From Neoarius graeffei (lineage: Eukaryota; Chordata; Actinopteri; Siluriformes; Ariidae): a stretch of 64,000 bases of DNA. Shown here one piece after another: positions 1-11,127 of the stretch. Under the pieces are notes generated by a model. That model had not been told where the DNA came from. It did not search any database and saw nothing but the letters and a program-made list of their open reading frames with translations. The position numbers and the translations under genes were made by a program. Every line of letters begins with the position of its first letter. Within the stretch, counting starts at the first letter, position 1. The DNA lies in NCBI RefSeq assembly GCF_027579695.1, contig NC_083576.1, positions 36,361,260-36,425,259 of the forward strand, given 5' to 3'.

Positions 1-719
1 ACACATATTAATAGACAGCCAGTAATTAGACACAGGTGTATCTTGTCACATGTTCCTGCTAGTTCCACCTGACTTCTCGCCGTTCACAGCTGATGCTCGA
101 CCACACCCCCAGTGCCACAGTGAGTTATTTTGTTTTGGTAAAAACCTGAAATCAACATGCATGCATGGTTGACAAACTATTAACTTACAACCACATTTTT
201 ATTTTCTACTGCAAAAAAATGTAATTTATGTTCTAAATGAAATTATACAGTAACTGGAAACAGATAGGTCTTTTGGAAGGTAGTTACCTCAGAATGATTA
301 AGATTATCATACACTAGTACTAGAAAAGTGTGGCAAAGAGGGATATGTCTTGTCTTTTGCTTTTAAAGCAAGGTTCTTTCCTACATTTTTATTTAGCATT
401 GTATTTTAACCCCAATAACTTTAATCAAAAGACTAAAAACTTGTGGAATGAATGTGACAAGTATTCGTACTGGTTTTACCTAATGACAAATTCAGTCCCT
501 TTGGAGAAAATTAAGCTATAATCAGTCCTCAGGAAAAAAATTATTTTACTGGTTAACGGTAAAATACAAATCACAAATACAAATCTTGTACAATAAATAC
601 AAATACAAAGCTTTTTTTTCTCTCCATGCTCTCACGGAAGGCAGTCGTATTTCTCTCCCTCTCCTCTCCCTTATCTTCCCTGCTTAGCTCCTCTCGTCTC
701 GTCTGTCTACTGTCTATAC
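1..719. other. AT-rich flanking DNA, no gene seen
   Basis: I see no convincing gene here. Short open frames on both strands have no recognisable domains. The last 8 bases (712-719, GTCTATAC) are the left target-site copy of the adjacent hAT element. Confidence 0.5.
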
Positions 720-965
720 CAGGGGTGGGCAAACTTTTTGGCTCAGGGGCCACATTGACTTTTGAAATTTGCCAGGCGGGCCGGGCCAACACCAAATTCA
801 TACATATCAAACATAAACTGGAAAAGCTTTAGTGTTATTGTAAGGCCTTCACTGACAGAGACCCAAATGCAGATCAGATTGACATTTATTTTAGTTCTCA
901 GTCAACAAAGGCAGAGCAGAAAAATGCTTGCAGTTCAATAGATTGGCACTGGATCCATCCAGAAA

Positions 966-991
966 AGTAACACACACACACACACACACAC
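966..991. repeat. (CA)n microsatellite
   Basis: Short CA dinucleotide tract inside the hAT element interior. Confidence 0.9.
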
Positions 992-1774
992 GTGACAGTA
1001 AGAAAAGTAGCACACTTAATTCTTAAATTACATCTTTGAGCTGCCAGGATGAGTAGGATGCCAGTGTATTTGTATATTTGTATCATTTTATACATACAAC
1101 TAAATTGCATATCATTAAATTGAACTAAATTACATATCAGTACATATCATTTTTGTACATTTCACTGAACTCGTAGATTTACATCTGAGTGTTTTTTTTT
1201 AACCATCCACTTCCAGCCTGCCAGTACAACCAACCACCATTAGTAGGAGAGGTACCACACCATTCCAAAATGTTTGCAGTTCAACAGTTTGGGTATCACA
1301 CCATGCCAACATGTTTGCAGTTCAGTGGTTTGGCACTGGATCCATCCAGCCCACAAAATCAAACAAAACGGCTCAAGAAAGCAAAAAAACTCCAAACTGG
1401 TTTTCAGGTTCAAAGTCACTCACTGAAATATTTCCAGTCCTCAAAAAATCAAAACACAGGTTCCAAACAGGTTTTCATATTCCAAAAGACCACTCATAGA
1501 TCAGAATAACCTCCACAGGCAAAAGTCCAGGAACAGATATAAGCAGAAGCAAGGTCAGCTGCTCATAATACACCTATAATAGCAGACAGGGACATAAATG
1601 AGGGGCGGAGCAGCCACCCCAAAGCACATGGTACTTAAAAACAAACACCAGCACTACAGCAGCCACCCACGACAACCAAAATTACTAAGAGTTATACTTT
1701 TTATATTATTATGTCTGTAAACATGTGACTACCATCTTATTACAGCTCCAACATAGTTTTAAAAAGAGAAAGTG

Positions 1775-2026
1775 TTAATACTCACGTTCACTCAGCAACC
1801 GCTCAGCTGTATTTGTCCGTTCTTGCGCTGACTGGTTGTTAGCATAATTAGCATGCTTGGAGGAAAAGTGCCGTTTTATGTTATATTCCTTTAAAACTGC
1901 AACGGTTTCTTTGCAAATAAGGCATGCAGCCTTTGATCGGACTTCAGCAAAAAAATATTTAGTTGTCCATTCTTTATTGAACACCCTGCACTCACTGTCC
2001 ACTTTTCTTTTTTTAGGACCACTCAT
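1775..2026 (-). pseudogene. hAT transposase N-terminal zinc-finger fragment
   Basis: This 83-codon frame starts MSGPKKRKVDSECRVFNKEW and contains a BED-like zinc-binding arrangement: C-x2-C (CLICKE, about residues 36-39) followed by an H-x4-H-type pair in KRHFSSKHANY. The basic N-terminus (PKKRKV) resembles a nuclear localisation signal. Such N-termini are known from hAT transposases and their domesticated ZBED/GTF2IRD2-type relatives, which bind transposon ends. The catalytic RNase-H-like part and C-terminal dimerisation region are absent, so this is a broken transposase lying inside an element with hAT ends. It ends near the (-) downstream foreign insert, which probably removed the remainder. 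Confidence 0.75.
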
Positions 2027-2349
2027 TGTAAAGTTTTATCCTGTGTTCTCGAGATCATCAGTGGCACGGGCGCCAAAATGACTTCCATGGCACGCGCTGC
2101 ACCACTCTGCAAATGTAATCTCGCGTGAATACGACTGACTGGAAAGACGGATCTCTAGAACACCTGTCTACGTGATAACACTGACGCTTATAGTTTATTG
2201 ATCTGCTCAATTGTGTTTATATGATTGTCTTCCGCGGGCCAGATTAAAAACGCCAACGGGCCGGATGTGGCCCGCGGGCCGTAGTTTGCCCACCTCTGGT
2301 CTATACTTTTGAGAGACTTTCTCCACACTGCTCTTCAAACTAAAAAATC

Positions 2350-2793
2350 ATGGAATTGATAAATTGGTCTCTCAACACAATTGACACAATTCTCTCGACA
2401 AGAAGCCTGGGTTCGGGGGAACCGGCCTGTCCTGCCGGAACGTTCGCAGCTAGCTACACGATGGATGCGTGGGAGAAGCAGCGGGTCGTGTGCCTGGCGG
2501 TTCTTTCTGTGGAGGACATTGAAGACATCTACCTATTCGGAACCATGATTACAGGTCTTTTGCTGATTGGATTAGGCATTGCCCTGGTTTATCGAGGAAT
2601 TCAGAAAACGGTGACAGCTGTCCAAAGCCCCATAAAGCTGCCCGACATGATTGAAGCGGTGGGCAGAGCTGTCGGCACTCAGACTGTGGCTATTCAGAAC
2701 TTGAACTGCAACATGGATAACATCATGGAGAAGCTTTTGGCTTTGCAAAGGAAAATGGATCGATTCGGAGACCAGAATGGACTAACAGAGTAG
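2350..2793 (+). CDS. Unrecognised small single-pass membrane protein in repeated DNA
   Basis: An intact 147-codon frame starting MELINWSLNTIDTILSTRSL. Residues about 64-82 (FGTMITGLLLIGLGIALVY) form one clear membrane-spanning segment, preceded by a soluble stretch with several Cys and followed by a basic stop-transfer motif and a C-terminal stretch (about 97-140) rich in hydrophobic heptads (MDNIMEKLLALQRKMDRF) that could form a coiled coil. I do not recognise the family with certainty. The 3' part is duplicated in tandem and the downstream sequence ends in AATAAA plus an (ATTC)n tail, which suggests a retroelement-borne gene rather than a single-copy host gene. The architecture would fit a small envelope-like or accessory protein, but that is inference. 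The start was chosen because it is the first ATG of an open frame without upstream in-frame alternatives. Confidence 0.45.
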   Translation: MELINWSLNTIDTILSTRSLGSGEPACPAGTFAASYTMDAWEKQRVVCLAVLSVEDIEDIYLFGTMITGLLLIGLGIALVYRGIQKTVTAVQSPIKLPDMIEAVGRAVGTQTVAIQNLNCNMDNIMEKLLALQRKMDRFGDQNGLTE

Positions 2794-3230
2794 TCGTGAA
2801 TGAACCCTTTATTGTCACTAGGTCACAAGTACCAGCGAAATTAGCCATCAACCCGTCTGTACATATACACATACATACAATTGACAGAGGGGGAGTAGAC
2901 AGGACAGGAAGACAGGGATGGAAAGAAAAAATACAGAGTAACATGAGGAGACTGTGACTCAGACTGTGGCTATTCAGAACTTGAACCACAACATGGATAA
3001 CATCATGGAGAAGCTTTTGGCTTTGCAAAGGAAAATGGATTGACTCGGAGACCAGAATGGACAAACAGAGTAGTCGTGAATGAACCCTTTATTGTCACTA
3101 GTCACAAGTACCAGCGAAATTAGCCATCAACCCGTCCGTACATATACACATACATACAATTGACAGAGGGGGAGTAGACAGGATAGGAAGACAGGGATGG
3201 AAAGAAAAAATACAGAGTAACATGAGGAGA
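2677..3230 (+). repeat. 280-bp tandem duplication covering the 3' end of the membrane-protein ORF
   Basis: The segment 2677-2956 recurs almost unchanged at 2957-3230: the coding end of the 2350-2793 frame, its stop codon and the following untranslated sequence (TAGTCGTGAATGAACCC...) appear twice, with a 280-bp offset. The second copy carries point changes, including an early stop (GGATTGACTC versus GGATCGATTC), and a 1-bp deletion in CACTAG(G)TCAC. Confidence 0.85.
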
Positions 3231-3700
3231 GGGGAGGAGAAAAAGCAACCCCCACACTATGCTCCTGTGGGGAGTAGTGTGGGAACATTAAAAAAAACAC
3301 CTCAGCACATAAGCACAAAATAAGTATACTTTACAACATGAAAACTTGTGACTTGAGGGGGGAGGGGGTGGGGTGCAATCAGAGGAGGGGGTAAGGGGGA
3401 GGGGGCGGAGGGGGGACCTCCTCAAGTCCTGAGTTTTCATGTTGTAAAGTGTACTTATTTTGTGCTTATGTGCTGAGGTGTTTTTTTAATGTTCCCACAC
3501 TGTACTCCCCACAGGAGTACAGTGTGGGAACATTTTCTCCTCCCCTCTCCTCATGTTACTCTGTATTTTTTCTTTCCATCCCTGTCTTCCTGTCCTGTCT
3601 ACTCCCCCTCTGTCAATTGTATGTATGTGTATATGTACGGACAGGTTGATGGTTAATTTTGCTGGTACTTGTGACTAGTGACAATAAAGGGTTCATTCAT
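3079..3700. repeat. Large imperfect palindrome with G-rich loop
   Basis: The left arm (3079-3357) and right arm (3420-3700) are inverted copies of each other. For instance CTTTACAACATGAAAAC near 3339 pairs with GTTTTCATGTTGTAAAG near 3432, and TGAACCCTTTATTGTCACTA at 3081 pairs with TAGTGACAATAAAGGGTTCA at 3676. The ~62-base loop is almost pure purine with many G runs (GGGGGG, GGGGG). The right arm ends in AATAAAGGGTTCATTC followed by (ATTC)n, so it is the correctly oriented 3' end and the left arm is an inverted copy. Confidence 0.85.
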
Positions 3701-3723
3701 TCATTCATTCATTCATTCATTCA
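3692..3723. repeat. (ATTC)n microsatellite tail
   Basis: Tandem ATTC units directly after AATAAAGGG, the typical appearance of a retroposon tail. Confidence 0.85.
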
Positions 3724-3783
3724 TATTAATGACATTATTTCATAATAATGAGAACACTTTCTAAAAATTATAACTTAATATCT

Positions 3784-5012
3784 CATACTTGCCAACTTTT
3801 CAAAATTCTCATGGGGGAGAAAAGTGCGTGAATGACATTTTCAATTGGACGAGGGTATGATGCGTGGTTGAAATGATAAAAACAGTGGATCCCAATTAAT
3901 TGCAAACCATTTCAGATTTATACAATTAAAGAGTTTTTGAATTGTTGATTTTGTTCTATCAATTACTATAGGTTATGGGATTCATGTATCAGGGATGAGA
4001 GAGCTCAGAGTGAAAAATCTGAAATAATACTCGTCTTGAATTTTAATATAATAACAATGAAAGATAAGTCTTAAATCAGATTTTTAGCTGAAAAATCTCA
4101 TGTCTGAATATTGTATACATACAGAGACCCACAGAAAATAATACAAGTGATGCTTTAGAAGAATGTTTATAATTTCACTTGTAAACTTTCACTTAAAACT
4201 TTCAAACATAAATTCAAAATAGCACTAAGAATAAAATTTCTGTGACACAAATGCAAAAAGAAATTCTCAAGAGTTAAAAACATTTTAATACGATAAATAT
4301 ATTTTGTTTATACAGAGGTGCAGATCCTACTGTATATGCAATTTAATTATACTTCTTACTACAAAAAAATACAAAACATAATATAAATCTTAAGTTAATT
4401 TCAATATCTCATAAGTACTTGTTAGATACACACGTACAAATGATAAACTATTTTTAATTAAAAAACAACATTAAGAATTTACATAAAAGGGTGTGAATGA
4501 CCTATTGTAGTTTTGAAGAATATGTAATTTACCTGCTTTTACCCCACCATAAGATTGGGATAATTGAATCGCAATTGAATAATTGGGATAAATGAATCGC
4601 TTTGTACTCTTACCTTGCAAAATGCATTGGTCTGGCGGGTCGAACATTTGCTTATCCATGGAAATTCATTCTCCCATGCAACCTGGTATTTGCATTCATA
4701 TTTTTGCCATTTGGTATTTGGTTTAGTGGCCATGATGAATGACTGCTTGTAAAAAATGTCAGACAGCCTGGGTGAATCCTACATTACGGAAGTGACTGTC
4801 GTTCTGTTTGTTGATTGGTTAAAAATCAGTTGACGTCAGCAGTGTTTCTCATATGATTCTGATTGGACATAATCGGGAGTATTTTTAACTTGGCAGTAGG
4901 GATTTCCCCAAACCGGGAGATTATCCAGTTTTTAATAAATACGATCAGGAGGCAGGAGACGGAGGCTAAAATCGTGAGCCTCCCGCCGAAATCAGGAGGG
5001 TTGGCAAGTATG
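3784..5012 (-). mobile_element. hAT-like DNA transposon relic
   Basis: The ends are inverted: CATACTTGCCAACTTT at the left, and the reverse complement of the right end gives CATACTTGCCAACCCTCC. This ending is typical of a widespread fish hAT group. A transposase N-terminal remnant is on the minus strand at 4539-4733. I could not define a clean adjacent 8-bp duplication: ATRTCTCATA occurs on both sides but is not in register. Confidence 0.65.
4539..4733 (-). pseudogene. hAT transposase N-terminal remnant
   Basis: A 64-codon remnant containing KYECKYQVAWENEFPWISKC followed by a Cys in NAFCKV. The W-x3-FPW-x-C...C arrangement is the start of the N-terminal zinc domain found in hAT transposases. 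The second half of the zinc site and all catalytic regions are missing, and an alternative frame (4471-4659) shows the reading frame is shifted downstream. It has no function left. It lies inside an element with matching inverted ends on the same strand. Confidence 0.5.
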
Positions 5013-5605
5013 ATGTCTCATAATTGAGACACTGAGTCACAATTATATTTCTCATAAAATATGTCTGACATGGAAAAATTTTGCATTTTTCAGAGGACTG
5101 ACCTGAAACAGACAATGTAGTATTTGGTCTAAACACTGGAAATCAGTGTAATAAAAGATGGTGGCTAATCTTGTGAAATGAATGTATTAACTAAAAGGGG
5201 AGTGCCAGAAGGTAACACAGACATGAGGGCACCTTGGGACAAAAAGCAGCCAGCCACTCCACTGTCAACAAACCCGAGTGAGTGAGTGAGAGTGGGTGGG
5301 TGTGACAGCATACATACATCCCATTTTACCAAAACACACTATTCCTGAGGACCCTCCAGATCTACTCCTTTACCTAATAAAAAATGTTAACAAAAAGCAT
5401 GACTAAACAGATATGTTTTCAGCCTAGACTTAAGCAGTGAGACTGTGTCTGAGTCCCAAACACTACTTGGAAGGCTATTCCATAACTGTGCGGCTGTGTA
5501 AAAAAAGGCTCTGCCCCTGATGTAGCCTTCACTATATGAGGTACCAGCAAGATAGCCTGCACATTTTGATCTAAGTAGGCGTGGAGGGTCATAAAGGACC
5601 AGAAG

Positions 5606-6862
5606 TTATCTCAGGTACTGTGGTGCAAGACCATTCAGTGCTTTAAAGGTCAATAGTAATATTTTATAATCAATATGAAATGTGATTGGGAGCCAATGCA
5701 GTGTGGATAAGTCATATCTTCTAGTTCTAGTAAGGACTCTTGCTGCTGCATTTTGAACTAACTGGAGCTTGTTTAGGCACTTATTGGAACATCCAGAAAG
5801 TAAGGCATTACAATAATCCAAACTAGAGGTAACGAAAGCCTGAACTATTTTTTCTGCATCATGTAGTGACATTACATTCCTTATCTTAGCAATATTTCTA
5901 AAATGAAGGAAAGCTATCCAGGTAATGTTATTGATATGAGTTTCAAATGAAAGACTGGAGTCAATGATCGCTTGGAGGTCTTTTACTGCTGCATGTGAAG
6001 AAACAGAAAGGCCATCCAGAGTTACTGTGTAATCAGAAAACCTACTTCTAGCTGCATGTGGTCCTAGTGCAAGTACTTCTGTCTTGTCAGAGTTAAGCAG
6101 AAGGAAGTTAATAAGCATCCAGTGTCTAATGTCCTTTACACGTTACTCAATTCTATTAAGCTGGTGTCTTTCATCTGGCTTTGCAGAAACATATAACTGT
6201 GTGTCATCAGCATAACAGTGGAAACTAATACCATGCTTATGAATAATATCACCCAAAGGTAACATATATAAAGAAAAAAGCAGTGGGCCTAAGACAGAAC
6301 CTTGTGTAACATCAAACTTTACCTCAGTATATCTAGAAAAATCACCATTTACATCAACTGATAATGATCAGTTAAATAAGACCCAAGCCAGGAGAGGGCC
6401 ATTCCCATAACTCCCACAACATTTTCTTGTCTATCAAGGAGAATGGAATGATCAATCGTGTCAAAGGCTGCACTAACGTCAAGCAATATAAGCATGGAGA
6501 TACAGCCCTGATCAGATACCAACAGTAGGTCATTTACTACTTTAACCATTGCTGTCTCTGTGCTATGATGAGGTGTAAATCCTGACTGATACATTTCATG
6601 GATGTTATTCCTATGTAGATATGGGCATAAATGCTGTGCCACAGCTGTTTTTAGGATCTTGGAGATGAAGGGGAGGTTTGATATTGGCCTATAATTTGAC
6701 AGCTGACAGGGGTCGAGGTCAGGTTTTTTAATCAGGGGTTTGATAACTGCTAATTTAAAGATTTGCGTACATAGCCAATTCTAAGGGGAGAATTTATTAT
6801 TTTTAGAAGAGGTTCAATTGTTTCTGGTATTATCTGTTTGAAGAGTCATGTAGGCAAGGGAT
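5606..6862 (-). pseudogene. L2 LINE reverse transcriptase fragment
   Basis: Reading on the minus strand, the fragments show YQSGFTPHHSTETAMVKV, DVSAAFDTIDHSILLDR (catalytic RT motif A, here S-A-A-F-D), then around 6200-6300 in another frame [15 protein letters not shown] and [10 protein letters not shown] (motif C, YADD), and then the thumb/connection DKTEVLALGP...LDYCNALLSGC...AARVLTRTRRYD. These are characteristic of the L2/CR1-group LINE polymerase, which copies its own RNA at a nicked target. Several frameshifts and stops interrupt it, so it is dead. The N-terminal endonuclease is absent. Confidence 0.8.
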
Positions 6863-6865
6863 AGA

Positions 6866-8370
6866 ATAAGAATAGAATAGAATAGAATAGAATAATTTTA
6901 TTTAATGAGAGTTGCATAAAATATCAAAATGTGATAAAATACATATGGCTCTCAAAATAAATGATCAAAAATATAAGTAAACAAATTGATGAAACTAAAA
7001 ATGAAAAACTAAACTTACTAAATTATCAATTTCTAATAACAATAAAAACTAACCTAATAAACCTAACTTTATTGTAAGGTCTTAATCAAATCGCAGAATA
7101 CAAAATATGATTTGATTTCTCTTATTTCTCTAGGTAGAGAATTCCAGATTTTAGCTACACTAAATAAAAATGTCTTTTGTCCGAAACTTTGGTTCACACG
7201 AGGTAACAAAAGGTGATAAGCAGCAGACCTCGTGTTCTTATCATGGACACTACTGAAATTAACCAATTTTTCAGTGAGATACTTTGGCGCCAGGCCATTC
7301 TGAACTTTAAACATCAGTTGGCATTTAAGTCGCCATACTCGTTTGTCAAAGCGTTCAATGTTAAACCTTTGAAACAAGTCAGCTGATGGATGATTCCATC
7401 GGACATCACCAATGATACGTGCTGCTCTTTTTTGCAGTTTAACAATTTGATCAGTGTGCTTGGTGCTGCTATCTCCCCATACCACTGTGCCATAATCTAA
7501 GATGGGTTGAACCAGTGTTGCATAGAACATCCGACGAGCTTTGACACTTAGAAAATTCTTGGTTTGTTTAAGAAGACCTAAGCGCTTATTGACTTTCTTA
7601 ATGACATGATCAACATGGGTGTTCCAAGAGAGCGTATTATCAAGGTAGAGTCCCAAAAGCTTTGCTGATGATACTTCATCCAACTTTCTGTCTCCAATGA
7701 CAACTTCTAATCCAGTTCCTGTTGCAGTTATGTTGCAAAGTTTAGGCGTGCTGCAGATCAACATTGACTTAGTTTTTTCACAGCTCAGTGTCATTCTATT
7801 TTCATTAGCCCAAGTGCTGATGTAAGCGAGTTCCGTGCACAAACTAGCTCAAACCTTGTTTAAAGATGCTTCTGCGGCTATCTGAGTGGTGTCATCCGCA
7901 TACATCGAAGTAGTGGTATCGACAGTGTGCAACGGGAGATCATTAACAAAGACGATGAACAAAAGAGGGCCAAGGATAGAGCCTTGGGGGACACCAGCAG
8001 TCGTTGGAAGTGCATCTGAGAGTTTTCCATTGATTGCTACTTGTTGCATGTGTCCGTTAAGATATGACCTGAACCACGAAATCGAAGCATCTGAAACACT
8101 GTAGATTTTTAGCTTGTCAAGAAGGATTTCATGATCAACAAGGTCAAATGCTTTTTGGTAGTCGATGAATGTTAATCCATTTATTTGCCCGGTATCCATA
8201 TTGAATAAAAGCCTGTTGACTAAATCAATCATTGCCATCTCACAGGAATGGAATTTCATAAATCCAGATTGGTGATCAGTAAGAAGATTGTGTGTGGACA
8301 GAAAATCATACAACATCAAATGGACATACCGCTCTAGTGAGCTACGGATCACTACGGATCTAGTACACAA
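6866..8370 (-). mobile_element. Jockey-like non-LTR retrotransposon, 5' truncated
   Basis: The insertion lies inside the L2 LINE. Its 3' end on the minus strand is marked by the A-rich tail appearing on + as (AATAG)n at about 6866-6892. The 5' end is truncated inside the RT domain near 8370, where the L2 reading (SSTCVLD) resumes. Confidence 0.65.
7069..8370 (-). pseudogene. Jockey-like LINE reverse transcriptase, one in-frame stop
   Basis: Two open stretches (8370-7849 and 7842-7069) are in the same frame and are separated only by a TGA codon, giving a nearly continuous 433-codon RT. Visible motifs in order: HQSGFMKFHSCEMAMIDLVN, FIDYQKAFDLVDHEILLDKL (motif A), AGVPQGSILGPLLFIVFVND (motif B), MYADDTTQIA (motif C), then the thumb with KLLGLYLDNTLSW and the distal LDYGTVVWGDSS...RAARIIGDV region. 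This is the polymerase of a jockey/I-group LINE. The upstream endonuclease is missing, as expected for a 5'-truncated insertion. The few disablements suggest it is younger than the L2 it interrupted. Confidence 0.8.
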
Positions 8371-8817
8371 GTTGAAGATTTTGATATAGAGATTAATGAA
8401 ATTAATTCAATTTCTCTAAAGGGAGTAAAACATTCTAATTGCTGATCTGACACAGTTATATTGCTAACTACAGGGTTACTTCAATTGTCTGGCCTTAAAT
8501 TAGTATTTTGAATTTTTTGTTGGATATTTTCGATTTTGTCATTGAAAAAATTCATGAAATTGTTGCTATTACATATTGCAGGTGTGCATGTGTCTATAGT
8601 GGTCATTTTCCTAGTTAATTTTGCTCCAGTATTAAATAGGAATCTACAGTGGTGCTTGAAAGTTTGTGAACCCTTTAGAATTTTCTATATTTCTGCATAA
8701 ATATGACCTAAAACATCATCAGCTTTTCACGCAAGTCCTAAAAGTAGATAAAGAGAACCCAGTTAAACAAATGAGACAAAAATATACTTGGTCATTTATT
8801 TATTGAGGAAAATGATC

Positions 8818-9138
8818 CAATATTACATATCTGTGAGTGGCAAAAGTATGTGAACCTTTGCTTTCAGAATTTGGTGTGACTCCCTTGAGCAGCAATACTA
8901 TAACTGCAACTAAACGTTTCTGGTAACTGTTGATCAGTCCTGCACACCAGCTTGGAGGAATTTTAACCCATTCCTCCATACAAAACAGCTTCAACTCTGG
9001 GATGTTGGTGGGTTTCCTCACATGAACTGCTCGCTTCAGGTCCTTGCACAACATTTCAATTGGATTAAGGTCAGGACTTTGACTTGGCCATTCCAAAACA
9101 TTAACTTTATTCTTCTTTAACCATTCTTTGGTAGAACA
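8818..9138 (-). pseudogene. Tc1 transposase C-terminal fragment
   Basis: On the minus strand the frame reads KEWLKKNKVNVLEWPSQSPDLNPIEMLCKDLKRAVHVRKP, the C-terminal catalytic region of a Tc1 transposase; the E of SPDLNPIE is the third residue of the DDE/D triad. The downstream part (EEWVKIPPSWCAGLINSYQKRL) is also typical. The N-terminal paired-type DNA-binding domain and the first two catalytic aspartates are missing because of an internal deletion and the hAT insertion at 9144. It is not functional. A few more residues of the same protein, shifted in frame, follow the hAT insertion at 11133-11230. Confidence 0.8.
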
Positions 9139-9143
9139 ACTTG

Positions 9144-11127
9144 CAGGGCTCGACATTAGCACTTGCCCGATGGCCCAGCAGTGTTTTTTATGTCTTTTGG
9201 GCCAGTTCGGGCCACTAAATTTGGCCAAACAGTGGCCCGGGCGGGCCAGTATGTTTTCAATACAAATTAACAAATTTGATTACTCATACAGTATTTTACC
9301 CAGAATTGTGAAGAAATTGTTCGTAAAATGCACCTTTTCAATAGGAGGTCCAACATCTTTGTTTTCGTCATCCTCCGCTCCGCGGCAAGAGTGTGTCATC
9401 TTCATGCATCTTCGGAGATGTTCGGCGCTGTTCGGAAGCATCATTTTGGCAGGAAAATAGCATGTTGTAGACGAAGACGGTTGCGGCAAGGAGACCATCA
9501 GAACGGTGAAATCCAAATAGAAATATGTTCAAACTCCATGCTCCCCAACCTGGCCAAAGGCCAGGTAAACAGTTTAAATATGATCATGCATAAATTTACT
9601 ATCGGGTGTTAACAAATGGCTTCATTTTGAACTCGGCAGCCAATCAGAGTGCACGACGTCACGCTTGGTTTACAACTCGCCAAATTGTAAAACAGCATTT
9701 CAACACACGCACTTTAGCTTCAGATGGTGTAAAATCATTCAGACTTTGTATATTAATATCAAAATTTCAGGATACACTGCCAAGAAATATGGCTACACGT
9801 GTATCAACTTTTAGTGATTCAAGAATTAAGTATAAATGTTGGTTGCTATGACTGAAATAGAAGAACAGATAAAATAATGTGGTAAATTAGATCTGATCCC
9901 ATATATTATATTATTCAAATATCCAAAGATGATGAAATCTATCAAAATAGCCAAACTAGGTCTACATTTGTTCATTACAACAAAAAATAATAACTATTCT
10001 GACCCTCTCTGGTACAACCAGACCATGCTAAACCCAGCATACCCCCAGTTGCTAGGGTATCTGCTGTTGCCATGGCAACGGTTTATGCAAATGAGCTGAA
10101 TTTGCAAAAATTTACTACTAGTTCCCCCAAGGACATATCCTGAAAATTTGGTGTTTATATCTTGTCTTATTAAAAAAACCCCAAACATTTCACCCCTTTT
10201 TGGCTCACCTGAGCATACCTGTTAATTAGCTAATTAACAGGTAATTAGGGTTATAAATCACCCCCGAGCAGGTAAGGCTTTGCAAAAATCACACTAGATT
10301 ATTCCCCAAAGTCCACCCTTTCAGGAAATGTATGGTTTGTCAGTGATTCTCATGATATTTTATTAATTAAGAAATAAAAAACTTCTTCATGGGCAATAAA
10401 AATGCCCATTTAAATCCAGCATGATAAGGGTTAGTATGCCACCCTCACCTTTCATCCAGACTTGGGACTGGCCTGTGTATGTCTTGTGGCTATTATATAA
10501 AGGTGTATGTAAAAAGTTCATTGTACCTCTATTTCTATTAGAATATCTACAGTGGTGAGAATTCAATATCTACAATGTTGAGAATATATGAGCCAAAGTT
10601 GAAACCATGACAAAAAAGGAAAATGTGTCTACATCACACAGGGTGGGTTACAGGCAAAGCTTATTCTATAAACAAGTTAGTTGCATGGTGAGGCAAAACT
10701 TAGCTTATTCTAAAACTTATACAAACAATTGTTAATGTAAAACAGTAATCAACAGCATGTGTTAAACGAACAGAGAACAAGAACAAAGGAAATTTTTAAA
10801 TGTAACTAAGAAATTGATAGAACAAGAAATGCAAACAATAAAATATCAATGTGAACAAACAATAAAGATATAATAATGTTAGCAAAATATGAATAATCTT
10901 ATTTTCATTAATTTCACCTGAAAATGCACCAGAATGCATGAATATGAATTGAAAAATCAAAATTTTCCAGGGGAGGGCTCCTGTGGTGCTTGCAGAGGCT
11001 GCCTGCGGCAGCTGTGGTTCGGGTACCGCGTGCATTCGGGCCACCACATTTTCCATTTGGGCCAGTAACTTTTCAATTCCACTGGCCCAATGGGCCACCA
11101 GTGGTAAATGCTTAATGTCTAGGCCTG
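9144..11127. mobile_element. hAT-like non-autonomous element with 5-bp target duplication
   Basis: The left end is CAGGGCTCGACATTA; the right end reverse-complemented is CAGGCCTAGACATTA. ACTTG precedes (9139-9143) and follows (11128-11132) the element. The uninterrupted sister sequence at about 62372 reads ACTTGTGTGC, confirming that a single ACTTG existed before insertion. No substantial coding frame is present in 1,984 bp. Sub-terminal sequence contains repeated GGCCC/GGGCC blocks on both sides, inverted relative to each other. TIRs beginning CAG with a 5-bp duplication fit the hAT5-type group. Confidence 0.8.

Larger units (their letters stand above)
720..2298 (-). mobile_element. hAT-type DNA transposon, internally deleted
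   Basis: The left end reads CAGGGGTGGGCAAACT and the right end, reverse-complemented, reads CAGAGGTGGGCAAACT, so the terminal inverted repeats agree at 15 of 16 positions. The element is flanked by a perfect 8-bp duplication, GTCTATAC, at 712-719 and 2299-2306, which is diagnostic of hAT transposition. Its 1,579 bp hold only the N-terminal zinc-finger part of a transposase (minus strand, 1775-2026). Most of the interior (about 838-1670) looks foreign and carries the motif TTGGCACTGGATCCATCCAG twice (near 942 and 1330) plus a (CA)n tract. Confidence 0.9.
5190..8646 (-). mobile_element. L2 (Maui-type) LINE, split by another LINE
   Basis: L2-type sequence on the minus strand is present in two blocks: about 8370-8646 (codons ending in SSTCVLD, the segment upstream of RT) and about 5190-6862 (RT, C-terminus and 3' UTR). 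A jockey-like LINE (6866-8370) separates them. The 3' UTR portion near 5200-5290 matches the L2 3' UTR also seen at 26.8 kb and 60.6-60.8 kb. The true 3' end (AAATAAACTTGA tail) is missing. Confidence 0.75.

Noticed and set aside
838-1669. Possible LTR (TGTAAGG...ACGACA) inside the hAT element
   Set aside because: Ends look LTR-like, but I could find no flanking duplication or paired LTR, so it is kept only as a comment.
3358-3419. Telomere-like or switch-region sequence
   Set aside because: The G runs are irregular and do not contain TTAGGG units; it is simply the purine-rich loop of the palindrome.
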